DNA of 64,000 nucleotides from Roseateles puraquae (GTDB lineage Bacteria; Pseudomonadota; Gammaproteobacteria; Burkholderiales; Burkholderiaceae_C): NCBI RefSeq assembly GCF_002205845.1, contig NZ_NISI01000009.1, forward strand, positions 124,001-188,000. Direction: 5' to 3'. Positions 43,901 to 51,705 of the stretch are shown in pieces. The notes below the pieces were generated by a model. The model was not told the DNA's origin and searched no databases. It was given only the letters and a program-made list of their open reading frames with translations. A program made the translations under genes and the position numbers. Numbering within the stretch: position 1 is the stretch's first letter; each line of letters starts with the position of its first letter.

Positions 43901-44547
43901 AGCCCGCTGCTACCCCACAGGTGCAGGCCCCAGGCGCTGTAGTTGCCGTCGAAGCGCTTGTAGTGCACGCGCACCGTCTTGATGTCGGGCACCGGCAGCA
44001 GCAGCGGGTTGGTGGTGTAGTTGGTGCTGTCGCCCTGCACGCGCCAGATTTCGTTGGCGCCGGCCTGCAGGGTATAGCTTTGGTCTGCGCCGTTGTTGTC
44101 CTTGGTGTCGCCGGCGTGGAAGAGGAAGCCCACGTTGCCGCTGCCCGCGGCGAGTGGCACGTCGTAGTAGGCACCGAAGTCGTCGCTGCCGGCGGCGTTC
44201 CAGCCGGCGTTCCAGTTCGGGCTTTGAGCCGCATTCCAGGTGTGGATCTGCCAGCCGGCGTAATTGCCGTCGGTGCGGCGGTAGTGCACACGCAGGGAGG
44301 TGGCGGGCGCAGCGGGTGTGGCCACGGCGGCGATCCGGGCACGAGGCACCTGTGCGGCGTCAGGCACGCCCGCGAGCAGTTCCACGCCCTCGGGTTGTGC
44401 CGCCGCGGCATTGGCGCTGCGCAGCGGGGGCGCGTCGGGGGCTTGGGTGCCGCCGCCGCAGCCGGCGAGCCAGCCACACAAGCCGAGGGTCAGGACCCCC
44501 AGCGCGCGTCGCGCCTGCCGCGCGACTCCATCTGCCCATGCGTGCAT
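40957..44547 (-). CDS. pullulanase lipoprotein with two CBM41-type domains
   Basis: 1196 aa. The signal peptide [12 protein letters not shown] has a lipobox LAGC, so a lipid-anchored protein is predicted. Two N-terminal pullulanase-associated starch-binding domains start with [18 protein letters not shown] (about residue 86) and [18 protein letters not shown] (about 193). Sandwich domains, a CBM48 ([13 protein letters not shown]) and the barrel follow: [28 protein letters not shown] with D793, [11 protein letters not shown] with E823, [14 protein letters not shown] with D955. It debranches starch or pullulan at the cell surface or in the periplasm. It is a paralogue of the pulA at 37159 and points towards it. 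Confidence 0.94.
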   Translation of the reverse strand: MHAWADGVARQARRALGVLTLGLCGWLAGCGGGTQAPDAPPLRSANAAAAQPEGVELLAGVPDAAQVPRARIAAVATPAAPATSLRVHYRRTDGNYAGWQIHTWNAAQSPNWNAGWNAAGSDDFGAYYDVPLAAGSGNVGFLFHAGDTKDNNGADQSYTLQAGANEIWRVQGDSTNYTTNPLLLPVPDIKTVRVHYKRFDGNYSAWGLHLWGSSGLDTSRLAGVSIDIWNQPVAFSAMPGYAAGDGEVVFDIPVLNPQGDVNRKGLEFIIHGMPPNENDKDGRDNNIRVEYSALTVQGQVGHIWLVERDATVYTATPDLRQVSSTDARAVWLNKSLVKWPRMATSNPVRLYYSAAGQISVALDAPVQGADGYVTLDPFSGTVPAADALRFKYVASGAVFSVRAADIARLPALHQQQLVLVQEDANGKVQNATTAQVAGALDDLYAAANDVPDLGAVVRNGSTSFKVWAPTAQAVSAVLTTPLGNSGLTRTSTEPMTRDATTGVWSLVKQGNLQGTQYRYQVQVFVKGVGLVKNLVTDPYSLGLTLGSQQSVVVDLQSPQTKPAGWDLGAAPATVAAPSDLSIYELHVRDFSINDATVPAAKRGKYLAFTETGSNGMRHLAALAAAGLTDVHLLPVFDIASVNEKSCTTPSPSGAPDSESQQATVAATAGTDCFNWGYDPLQFTTPEGSYASNPADPLNRIVEFRRMVQSLNGAGLRVGMDVVYNHTTSSGQNANSVLDRVVPGYYYRLNAGGGIERSTCCENTAAENLMMAKLMIDSAVTWVRDYRISSLRFDIMGHHPRSVIEALKARVEAAAGRKVQIVGEGWNFGEVANGARFVQAEMLSLNGSGIGSFNPIIRDAVRGGGCCDSGNAVVANQGYVNGFFYDPNSNASGQSRGELMWQADRIKASMAGSIRSFQMQTSWDANLRLEQIDVGGIPAGWVLEPGEVVNYVENHDNLTLFDNNAFRLPTGTSKEDRARVQILAAAINAFSQGVAYFHAGVDTLRSKSLDRNSYDSGDWFNRLDWSYQDNNFGVGLPPARDNGDNWAFARPLLANPLIKPAPADIAWTRDAFRDLLKIRKSTTLLRLRTAADIKQRLSFLNTGSGQEPTVLVGRLDGTGYAGANFEELVYLINVDKNPKQLTLPSLAGHALQLHPVHTATGAADARARQASFDAATGRFNLPARTAVVFVASPASAP

Positions 44548-44579
44548 GGCTTGTCTCCTTTGAGTTTTCGCGATGCTAG

Positions 44580-44594
44580 TGAAGTAAAACTACA
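44580..44594. promoter_or_regulatory. starch-regulon operator, pullulanase lipoprotein side
   Basis: TGAAGT-AAA-ACTACA, 33 bp before the lipoprotein gene start; one mismatch in the palindrome. Confidence 0.65.
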
Positions 44595-44687
44595 CGGAAC
44601 AGTTGGTGGAATCCCCAGTTCTGGGTGTGTCATATGTCGCAGAGTCTGGCGAAAGTGATCGGTTGAGGCTGAACTTGGTTGCGTGTA

Positions 44688-44702
44688 TGTAGTTTTGCTT
44701 CC
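44688..44702. promoter_or_regulatory. starch-regulon operator, TPR-gene side
   Basis: TGTAGT-TTT-GCTTCC, 108 bp from the site at 44580 and 103 bp before the TPR lipoprotein gene. The left half is perfect, the right half degenerate. Confidence 0.55.
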
Positions 44703-44804
44703 ATCTTGGGTGATGCCAGCGAGCATGCCGCACCCCGTCATGCGCGTGCGATGACTCAAGACACGGTGCGAACCGAGGACTAAGCTCAAGCGAGGAGACA
44801 CGCC

Positions 44805-46019
44805 ATGAAGAACATTCGCGCCTCGATGTGTGCACTCGTGGTGGCCGGGCTGGCTCTCGGCCTTTCAGGGTGTGCGGTGGAGCCCAAGGCGCCGCCGCAG
44901 GCCGACGTCTTCCTGGACGCGGCCTTCCGCCCGCCGAGCGTCGTCATCGATGCGCAGGAGGCGCTCGCGATGAGCCCGGCGATGCAGCGTTTCGCCGAGA
45001 CCGAGATGGCCAGCGAGATTCGGCTCAAGGGCCAGCGCGATGGCCTGATCGACGCGCTCTACACCCGCGGCCGCCTGCAGCTCGACTACGACGCCGAAAC
45101 GACGCGCACGGCGGCCGAGGCCTTCGCGGCCAAGCGTGGCAACTGCATGTCGCTGGTGTTGATGACGGCCGCTTTTGCCCGCCACCTCGGCCTGCCCGTG
45201 CGCTTCAACAGCGTCTACCTGGAGGAGAGCTGGTCGCGCATGAACGGCATCTTCTTCATTGCCGGCCACGTCAACGTCAGTCTGGCGCGGCCGCTGTCGC
45301 TGCAGTCGCGCGCGGTGTTCGGCGACCCTGAGTTGCTGACCATCGATTTCCTGCCGCCGGACCAGTTGCGCGGCAACCGCAGCCGCCCGATCGAGGAATC
45401 GACCGTGCTGGCCATGTTCCTCAACAACAAGGCCGCCGAGGCGCTGACCGTGGGTCGCGTGGACGACGCCTACTGGTGGGCGCGCGAGGCCATCCGCACC
45501 GATGGCCGCTGGCTGGCGGCGTACAACACGCTGGCGGTGCTGTACCGCCGCAAGGGCCTGCTGGACCGCGCCGAGGCCACCTTGCGGCTGGTGCTGGAGC
45601 GCGAGCCGCTGAACACGCAGGCCATGTCCAACCTGATCCTGGTGCTCAGCGACACCGGCCGGCGCGACGAAGCGCAGCGCTATGCCAACCAGCTCGCGCA
45701 GATCCAGCCGGTGGCGCCGTACAAGTACTTCGACGAGGGGGTGGCGGCCATGCGCGCCGGCGATTACGCCCAGGCGCGCCAGCTCTTCCGCAAGGAGGTG
45801 GCGCGGGCAGCCTATGTGCCCGAGTTCCACTTCTGGCTGGGCCTGGCCAACTACGGCCTGGGGGACGTGTCGGCGGCGCGGGGCGAGATCGCCAAGGCGC
45901 TGGAGAACAGCGCCACCGTGAAGGACCGCGAGCTCTACGGCGCCAAGCTGGCCTGGCTCAACGAGATGCGGGAGCAGCAGCGGCAGCGCACGCCGTTGCG
46001 AGGCGCGGCAGGTTCCTAG
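44805..46019 (+). CDS. lipoprotein with transglutaminase-like segment and TPR repeats
   Basis: 404 aa. The lipobox LSGC places the lipidated cysteine at C23. The middle part contains AFAAKRGNCMSLVLMTAAFA, which resembles the Cys-containing core of transglutaminase-like folds, followed by ARHLGLPVRFNSVY. From about residue 210 tetratricopeptide repeats follow (WLAAYNTLAVLYRRKGLLDRA; LNTQAMSNLILVLSDTGRRDEA; EFHFWLGLANYGLGDVSAARG). A periplasm-facing lipoprotein acting in protein interaction is likely; its substrate or partner is unknown. It shares the control region with the pullulanase lipoprotein gene. Confidence 0.75.
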   Translation: MKNIRASMCALVVAGLALGLSGCAVEPKAPPQADVFLDAAFRPPSVVIDAQEALAMSPAMQRFAETEMASEIRLKGQRDGLIDALYTRGRLQLDYDAETTRTAAEAFAAKRGNCMSLVLMTAAFARHLGLPVRFNSVYLEESWSRMNGIFFIAGHVNVSLARPLSLQSRAVFGDPELLTIDFLPPDQLRGNRSRPIEESTVLAMFLNNKAAEALTVGRVDDAYWWAREAIRTDGRWLAAYNTLAVLYRRKGLLDRAEATLRLVLEREPLNTQAMSNLILVLSDTGRRDEAQRYANQLAQIQPVAPYKYFDEGVAAMRAGDYAQARQLFRKEVARAAYVPEFHFWLGLANYGLGDVSAARGEIAKALENSATVKDRELYGAKLAWLNEMREQQRQRTPLRGAAGS

Positions 46020-46342
46020 ATCGGCGCCAGGCCGTGGCGGGCCCGCGCACGGGCGCAGGCGTCATCGCCGATGCCCATGGGCGCGCGCTCGCCGAACTCG
46101 CGGCAGGGCGAGGGCCGCCATTCGTGGATGCCGCAGCTGGCCTTCACGCCCACCTGGCCGCTGAAGGCGGCGCAGCGCGGTTGGGCGTGGTCGGTACCGC
46201 GCATGCGCACCAGGCGGCCGGTGAGTTCCACCGCGAGGCCATCGGGCACGCGGCCGCCCTGGCTTTCGAGCTCGCTGCAGTCGAAGTCGACCCGGAAGCT
46301 CGCGCAGCAGGCGCCGCAGCTGAGGCAGGGATTGGCACTCAT
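46016..46342 (-). CDS. YkgJ-type cysteine cluster protein
   Basis: 108 aa from the ATG at 46342. The pattern CLSCGACCASFRVDF near the N-terminus and CGIHEWRPSPCREFGER near the C-terminus give the set of cysteines typical of the CxxCxxCC family, thought to bind zinc or iron-sulfur. No transmembrane segment. Function is unknown. Its stop codon overlaps that of the convergent TPR gene by 4 bp. Confidence 0.82.
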   Translation of the reverse strand: MSANPCLSCGACCASFRVDFDCSELESQGGRVPDGLAVELTGRLVRMRGTDHAQPRCAAFSGQVGVKASCGIHEWRPSPCREFGERAPMGIGDDACARARARHGLAPI

Positions 46343-46364
46343 CGCGCTGCCGGCGAAGCGGCCA

Positions 46365-46859
46365 TCAGCCCAGCATGCCCGACTCGAAGCCGTGGCCCGG
46401 CAGGTCCACGCGCGGGGCGGGCGTCCAGCCCGGCTTGCGGTGCTCGGCCACCACATTGGTGTAGATGCCGCCGCGCACGTACCACTTGGCCGTGATGCGG
46501 ATGAAGCGCGGGTCGGTCACGGCGACGATGTCGTCCAGGATCTTGTTGGTGACCTTCTCGTGGAACGCGCCCTCGTTGCGGTAGCTCCAGAAATACATCT
46601 TCAGGCTCTTGAGCTCCACGCAGAGCTCGTCCGCGATCATGTCGATCGTGAAGTGGGCGAAGTCGGGCTGGCCGGTCAGCGGGCAGTGGCAGGTGAACTC
46701 GGGCACCTGGAACTGGATGACGTAGTCGCGCTCGGGGTTCGGGTTCGGGAAGACCAGGATGTCCTTGCTGGGCTTGGACGGCGGGTTCTTCGGCACCTCG
46801 CGCATCTTGGGCTTGCTGTTCTTCTTGGTGGCGGAGGCGGGGGACTTCTTCGTGGCCAT
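46365..46859 (-). CDS. queF: NADPH-dependent 7-cyano-7-deazaguanine reductase
   Basis: 164 aa from the ATG at 46859. A Lys/Ser-rich N-terminus leads to the QueF core: [18 protein letters not shown] carries the nucleophilic Cys and the Asp, and [20 protein letters not shown] the substrate-binding Glu and His. This is the short, single-domain form. It reduces preQ0 to preQ1 in queuosine biosynthesis. No preQ1 riboswitch was recognised upstream. It is read divergently from smc. Confidence 0.92.
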   Translation of the reverse strand: MATKKSPASATKKNSKPKMREVPKNPPSKPSKDILVFPNPNPERDYVIQFQVPEFTCHCPLTGQPDFAHFTIDMIADELCVELKSLKMYFWSYRNEGAFHEKVTNKILDDIVAVTDPRFIRITAKWYVRGGIYTNVVAEHRKPGWTPAPRVDLPGHGFESGMLG

Positions 46860-46889
46860 GACTCTGGGGCTTTCTGAGAGGGTGCGAAT

Positions 46890-46897
46890 GCTATCAT
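46890..46897 (+). promoter_or_regulatory. possible extended -10 promoter of smc
   Basis: GCTATCAT preceded by T gives TGC-TATCAT, matching the extended -10 form TGnTATAAT with one mismatch. No good -35 is visible. Transcription would begin near 46904, just before a terminator-like hairpin. Confidence 0.35.
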
Positions 46898-46909
46898 CCG
46901 CCCCCGTCG

Positions 46910-46936
46910 AAGCGCCCCTCAAAGGCGCTTTTCTTT
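46910..46936 (+). terminator. terminator-like hairpin in the smc leader
   Basis: AAGCGCC / GGCGCTT, a 7-bp stem with a 7-nt loop, followed by TTCTTT. It lies 31 bp before the smc ATG, where no upstream plus-strand gene needs to be ended, so it may act as an attenuator or end a short leader transcript. Confidence 0.55.
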
Positions 46937-46966
46937 AGCCAAATCAAGGGCTTACGTCCAAGCTTC

Positions 46967-49900
46967 ATGCGGCTGAACTCGATCAAGCTGGCCGGCTTCA
47001 AATCCTTCGCTGAACCCACCACCTTCCAGTTGCCCGGGCAATTGGTGGGCGTGGTGGGACCCAACGGCTGCGGCAAGTCCAACATCATGGATGCGGTGCG
47101 CTGGGTGCTGGGCGAGAGCAAGGCCAGCGAGCTGCGTGGCGAGTCCATGCAGGACGTCATCTTCAACGGCTCAGGCAACCGCAAGCCGGCGGGGCGCTCC
47201 AGCGTGGAGCTCGTGTTCGACAACAGCAGTGCGCGCGCTGGCGGGCCCTGGAACCAGTTCACCGAGATTGCCGTCAAGCGCGTGCTGACGCGCGACGGCA
47301 CCAGCTCCTACTTCATCAACAACCAGCCGGTGCGTCGGCGCGATGTGCAGGACGTGTTCCTCGGCACGGGCCTGGGGCCCCGGGCCTACGCCATCATCGG
47401 CCAGGGCACCATCTCGCGCATCATCGAGAGCAAGCCCGAGGAACTGCGCCTCTTCCTCGAAGAAGCCGCGGGGGTCTCCAAGTACAAGGAACGCCGACGC
47501 GAGACCGAGAACCGGCTCAAGGACACCCGGGAGAACCTCACGCGGGTGGACGACATCCTGCGCGAGCTCAACAGCAACCTCGAGAAGCTGGAACGTCAGG
47601 CCGAGGTGGCCGCCAGCTACCGCCAGTTGCAGGATGCCGGCACGCTCAAGCTGCACCAGCTCTGGTGGCTCAAGCTGCGCGATGCCGGCAACGAGGCCAC
47701 GCGGGTCAAGGCGGCGCACGCCGAAGCGCTGAACGCGCTGGAGTCGCGCACCGCCGAGCTGCGCGCCGTGGAGGCCGAGCTGGAAGAGATCCGCCAGCAG
47801 CACTACGCCGCCGGCGATGAACTGCACGCCTCGCAGGGGCGCTATGCCGAGGCCCAGCTCGAAGTGAGTCGGCTCGAAGAGCGCATCCGCTTCGTCGTCG
47901 AAAGTCGCAACCGGGCCCAGCAGCGGCTGGCCGAGTTGCATGCCCAGGATGTGCAGTGGCGCGAGCGCATTGAGCAGGCCAAGGCCGAGCTCGAAGGCAT
48001 TGCCGAGCAGATTGCCGGGGCCGATGAGCAGAGCGAGATTCTGGCTGCTCAGGCCGAGGAGCAGCAGGCGCAGCTGCCCGTCGCCGAGGACGCCCTGCGT
48101 GCTGCCCAGGCGCGCGCGAACGAGCAACGCAGCCTGGTGGCCCAGGTGCAGCAGCAGATCCAGGTGCTGGCCGCCGAGAGCCGCAGCGTGGACGAGCAGG
48201 CGAGGGCGCTGCGTCAGCGTGAAGATCGCCTGACGGCTGAATCGCGCGCACTCGGCGCGCCCGACCATGACGCCTTGCAAGGCCTGCGCGAGCGCAGCAC
48301 TGCAGCCGACGAAGCCCGTGACCTCGCCGATGCCCGGCTGCAGGAGCTGGCCGAGCAACTGCCGCAACTGGAGGAGCAGCGTCGCACCGCGCAGCAGGAT
48401 GCGAACGCCCAGCTGGCCAAGCAGTCGGAGCTGACGGCCCGGCTCGAAGCCTTGAAGGCGCTGCAGGAAAAGGTGCAGACCGAAGGCAAGCTCAAGCCTT
48501 GGCTGGCCAGGCACGGCCTGGACGGGCTGCAGGGCCTGTGGACGCGCCTGCACATCGCGCAAGGCTGGGAGAACGCGCTGGAGGCGGCGCTGCGCGAGCG
48601 CATGGGGGCGCTCAGCGTCGGCCGCCTGGACACCGTGCGTGCCTTCGAGCAGGACGCGCCGCCGGCCCGCTTGGCGTTCTACTCGACCCCGGCCGCAGCG
48701 ATTGCCAACACGCACGAGACCCTGCCCAAGCTGACGTCCCTGCTCAAGCTGGACGACGCCGGCCTGGTGGCGCTGCTCAACGACTGGCTGGAAGGCGTCT
48801 ACACCGCGCCCAACCTGGACGAGGCGCTGGCAGCCCGTGGCCGCCTGACCCATGGCGAGCTCATCCTCACGCCGCAGGGGCACGCGGTGGGCCAGTTCTC
48901 GGTCACCTTCTATGCACCCGATTCGGAGCAGGCCGGCCTGCTGGCCCGGGCGCAGGAGATCGAGCAACTCACCACGGCCCAGCGCGCGCAGAACCTGATC
49001 GCCGACGAGGCGCGCGTGGCGCTCACTCGCATCGAGCATCAGTTCAACGATGCCAACGGCCGCCTGTCGGCGCTGCGCCGCGAAGCCAGCGAGGCGCAGA
49101 CCCGTGCCCACCAACTGCAGGTCGAGCTGCTGCGCCTGACGCAGCAAGCCGAGGCCAGCCAGCAGCGCCGCAGCGCGCTGGACGCCGAACTGGCCGAGAT
49201 CGCCGCCCAGCAGGAAGCCTTGCAGGAGCGCCGCGCCGAGGGCGAGGCCCGCTTCGAGGAACTGGACGTGCAACTGGGCGACGCCCAGCAGCGCCATGCC
49301 GAACTGGACGACGGCGTCATCGCCGCCGAGCGCAAGCTCGCAGACGCGCGCGAGCAGTTGCGCACGCTGGAGCGGCGCGCGCAAGAGGCGCGCTTTGCCA
49401 CGCAGACCCTGGCGGCCCGCCGCGGCGAACTGCAGCGCGGCATCGAGACGGCCGACAGCCAGATCGCCACCGTGGCCGCGTCCGCCGCCAGCCTGCAAAC
49501 CGAACTTGACGGCTTCAACGACGCGGCCGCGCAGGCGGGCTTGCAGGACGCGCTGGCCGTGAAGCTGGAGCGCGAGCAGGCCCTGGCCGCCGTGCGCTCC
49601 AACTATGACGACCTGTCGCTGCGCCTGCGCAAGGCCGACGAGCAGCGCATGGGCTTCGAGCGCAGCCTGGAGCCCCTGCGCGAGGCCATCACCAAGCTGC
49701 AGCTCGAAGAGCAGGCCGCGCAGCTCGGTGGTGCGCAGTACCGCGAGCAGCTGGAGGCCGCAGAAGTCGACCTCGAAGCGCTGGCCAGGTCCATCGAGGA
49801 GGGCGGCGTCAAGCTCTATGGCCTGCAGGGCGAGATCGATCGCATCAACCGTGAGATCGCCGCGCTCGGCGCCGTGAATCTGGCGGCCCTGGACGAACTC

Positions 49901-50479
49901 ACGGCCGCCCGCGAGCGCAAGACCTTCCTCGACTCGCAGTGCACCGACCTGAACGCGGCCATCAAGACGCTGGAAGACGCGATCCACAAGATCGACCTCG
50001 AAACCCGCGACCTGCTGGGCTCGACCTTCAACCAGGTCAACGACCACTTCGGGCGCATGTTCCCCGAACTCTTCGGCGGCGGGCAGGCCCGGCTGGTGAT
50101 GACCGGTGACGAGATCCTCGATGCGGGTGTGCAGGTCATGGCCCAGCCGCCCGGCAAGAAGAACAGCACCATCCACCTGCTGTCGGGTGGCGAGAAGGCA
50201 CTGACGGCGATCGCGCTGGTCTTTGCCATCTTCCAGCTCAACCCGGCGCCGTTCTGCCTGCTCGACGAGGTGGATGCGCCGCTGGATGACGCCAACACCG
50301 AGCGTTACGCCCGGCTCGTCACCAAGATGAGCAGCGGCACGCAATTCCTCTTCATCTCGCACAACAAGATCGCGATGGAAATGGCCGAACAATTGATCGG
50401 CGTGACCATGCAGGAGCAAGGCGTCTCCCGCATCGTTGCCGTCGACATGGACAAGGCCCTGGCCATGGCGGAGGCATGA
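46967..50479 (+). CDS. smc: chromosome segregation protein SMC
   Basis: 1170 aa. N-terminal ATPase half with Walker A GPNGCGKSN (K37), long coiled coil (about 170-500), hinge domain (about 500-660, HGLDGLQGLWTRLHIAQGWE), second coiled coil, and C-terminal half with signature LLSGGEKALTAIALVFA and Walker B FCLLDEVDAPLDD. It forms a ring-shaped dimer that compacts and separates chromosomes together with ScpA and ScpB. Length is normal. Followed at 49 bp by zipA. Confidence 0.97.
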   Translation: MRLNSIKLAGFKSFAEPTTFQLPGQLVGVVGPNGCGKSNIMDAVRWVLGESKASELRGESMQDVIFNGSGNRKPAGRSSVELVFDNSSARAGGPWNQFTEIAVKRVLTRDGTSSYFINNQPVRRRDVQDVFLGTGLGPRAYAIIGQGTISRIIESKPEELRLFLEEAAGVSKYKERRRETENRLKDTRENLTRVDDILRELNSNLEKLERQAEVAASYRQLQDAGTLKLHQLWWLKLRDAGNEATRVKAAHAEALNALESRTAELRAVEAELEEIRQQHYAAGDELHASQGRYAEAQLEVSRLEERIRFVVESRNRAQQRLAELHAQDVQWRERIEQAKAELEGIAEQIAGADEQSEILAAQAEEQQAQLPVAEDALRAAQARANEQRSLVAQVQQQIQVLAAESRSVDEQARALRQREDRLTAESRALGAPDHDALQGLRERSTAADEARDLADARLQELAEQLPQLEEQRRTAQQDANAQLAKQSELTARLEALKALQEKVQTEGKLKPWLARHGLDGLQGLWTRLHIAQGWENALEAALRERMGALSVGRLDTVRAFEQDAPPARLAFYSTPAAAIANTHETLPKLTSLLKLDDAGLVALLNDWLEGVYTAPNLDEALAARGRLTHGELILTPQGHAVGQFSVTFYAPDSEQAGLLARAQEIEQLTTAQRAQNLIADEARVALTRIEHQFNDANGRLSALRREASEAQTRAHQLQVELLRLTQQAEASQQRRSALDAELAEIAAQQEALQERRAEGEARFEELDVQLGDAQQRHAELDDGVIAAERKLADAREQLRTLERRAQEARFATQTLAARRGELQRGIETADSQIATVAASAASLQTELDGFNDAAAQAGLQDALAVKLEREQALAAVRSNYDDLSLRLRKADEQRMGFERSLEPLREAITKLQLEEQAAQLGGAQYREQLEAAEVDLEALARSIEEGGVKLYGLQGEIDRINREIAALGAVNLAALDELTAARERKTFLDSQCTDLNAAIKTLEDAIHKIDLETRDLLGSTFNQVNDHFGRMFPELFGGGQARLVMTGDEILDAGVQVMAQPPGKKNSTIHLLSGGEKALTAIALVFAIFQLNPAPFCLLDEVDAPLDDANTERYARLVTKMSSGTQFLFISHNKIAMEMAEQLIGVTMQEQGVSRIVAVDMDKALAMAEA

Positions 50480-50528
50480 TGACCTTCCCGTTTGCTCCTC
50501 TCGTTGCGCTCACCTGGCCGGAGGCCGC

Positions 50529-51593
50529 ATGAGCACGACCCTGACCCAACTTCTCGCGATTGCTGGCGGCCTGGTGCTGGCCGGTGTGGTCGCCCACGGC
50601 GCCTGGGCCGCGCGCAAGGCCGGTCCCAAGCGCGCTGCGCCCCCGCCGCAAGAGGAGCCGCACTTCGGGCTCGCGCCCGCCGGCGAGCCTGAAGTGCCCG
50701 GCGAGCCTGCGCCTGAGGTCGACCCCCTGGAGGTGACGCTGCCGGCGGTGGCGCGCCCGGTGCGCCGCCCCTCGGCACGTATCGATGCCCTCATCGACGC
50801 GATCGCCACCATCACCATCGAGTCGCCGGTGTCGGGTGAGCTGGCGCTCCAGCACCAGCCGGGCAGCCGGCGCGCCGGCACCAAACCTTTGCAGATCGAA
50901 GGCATGAACACCGCGTCCGGCGACTGGGAGCTGCCTGCACCAGGCCAGCGCTACAGCGAGTTCCAGGCGGGCCTGAAGATGGCCAACCGCAGCGGCGCGC
51001 TCAACGAGATCGAATACTCCGAGTTCGTGCAGAAGATCCAGGCCTTTGCGGATGGCATTGGCGGGTTTGTGCAGTTCCCGGACATGCTCGACGTGGTGGC
51101 CCGGGCGCGGGAGCTGGATCAATTCGCGGCCAGCCACGATGCGCAGCTCGCGCTGCTGCTGCGCGCCAAGGCCGCCGCCTGGACGCCTGGCTTCGTGCAG
51201 CAGGCGGCCGCCCGCCACGGCTTCGTGGCTGGTGCCTTGCCGGGGCGGCTGGTGATGCCTTCCGACGAAGCCGGCGCGCCCCCCGTGCTGACGCTGCAAT
51301 TCGACGCACAGGCGGCGCTGGCCGAAGATCCCGAGGCGCTGTCCCTGCGGGAGCTGACGTTGGCGCTGGACGTGCCCCAGACACCGGCCGAGGCCGAGCC
51401 CTTCGCCGCCTGGCAGGAGGCCGCTCGCGCTCTTGCCCGCGACCTGGAAGCCGAGGTGTGCGATGACCGCGGCCAGGTGCTGGGCCTGCATGCTTTCGCC
51501 GCCATCGACGTCGAGCTGAAAAAGCTCTACGAAGCGCTCGCCGAGCGCGACCTGGCGGCGGGCTCGCCGGCCGCGCGCCGACTCTTCAGCTGA
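50529..51593 (+). CDS. zipA: cell division protein ZipA
   Basis: 354 aa from the ATG at 50529. One N-terminal membrane helix (LLAIAGGLVLAGVVAHGAWA), a Pro/Glu/Ala-rich linker (about 30-80), and a C-terminal domain of the ZipA FtsZ-binding fold (GQRYSEFQAGLKMANRSGAL; PPVLTLQFDAQAALAEDP). ZipA tethers the FtsZ ring to the membrane. Position directly after smc fits the usual order; ligA, normally next, is displaced to 59346. Confidence 0.85.
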   Translation: MSTTLTQLLAIAGGLVLAGVVAHGAWAARKAGPKRAAPPPQEEPHFGLAPAGEPEVPGEPAPEVDPLEVTLPAVARPVRRPSARIDALIDAIATITIESPVSGELALQHQPGSRRAGTKPLQIEGMNTASGDWELPAPGQRYSEFQAGLKMANRSGALNEIEYSEFVQKIQAFADGIGGFVQFPDMLDVVARARELDQFAASHDAQLALLLRAKAAAWTPGFVQQAAARHGFVAGALPGRLVMPSDEAGAPPVLTLQFDAQAALAEDPEALSLRELTLALDVPQTPAEAEPFAAWQEAARALARDLEAEVCDDRGQVLGLHAFAAIDVELKKLYEALAERDLAAGSPAARRLFS

Positions 51594-51705
51594 GCCCCGC
51601 GGCCGTGACATAGGCCGCGCAAAGGCCCTCCGGTGCCTCGGGCGGCGGCGCGGTGGGGGCAGTCATGCCCCTACATTGAAGGCGTCCCAAGGCTTGGCTC
51701 GCCCG

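Noticed and set aside
40867-44658. 1263-codon open frame antisense to the pullulanase lipoprotein
   Set aside because: Low-complexity Val/Ala/His sequence mirroring the codons of the true gene.
47171-50419. 1082-codon open frame antisense to smc
   Set aside because: Leu/Gly/Gln-rich mirror of the SMC coiled coil; no independent support.
51598-51619. Hairpin CGCGGCC / GGCCGCG after zipA
   Set aside because: No T-run follows; GC-rich hairpins are expected by chance at this base composition.
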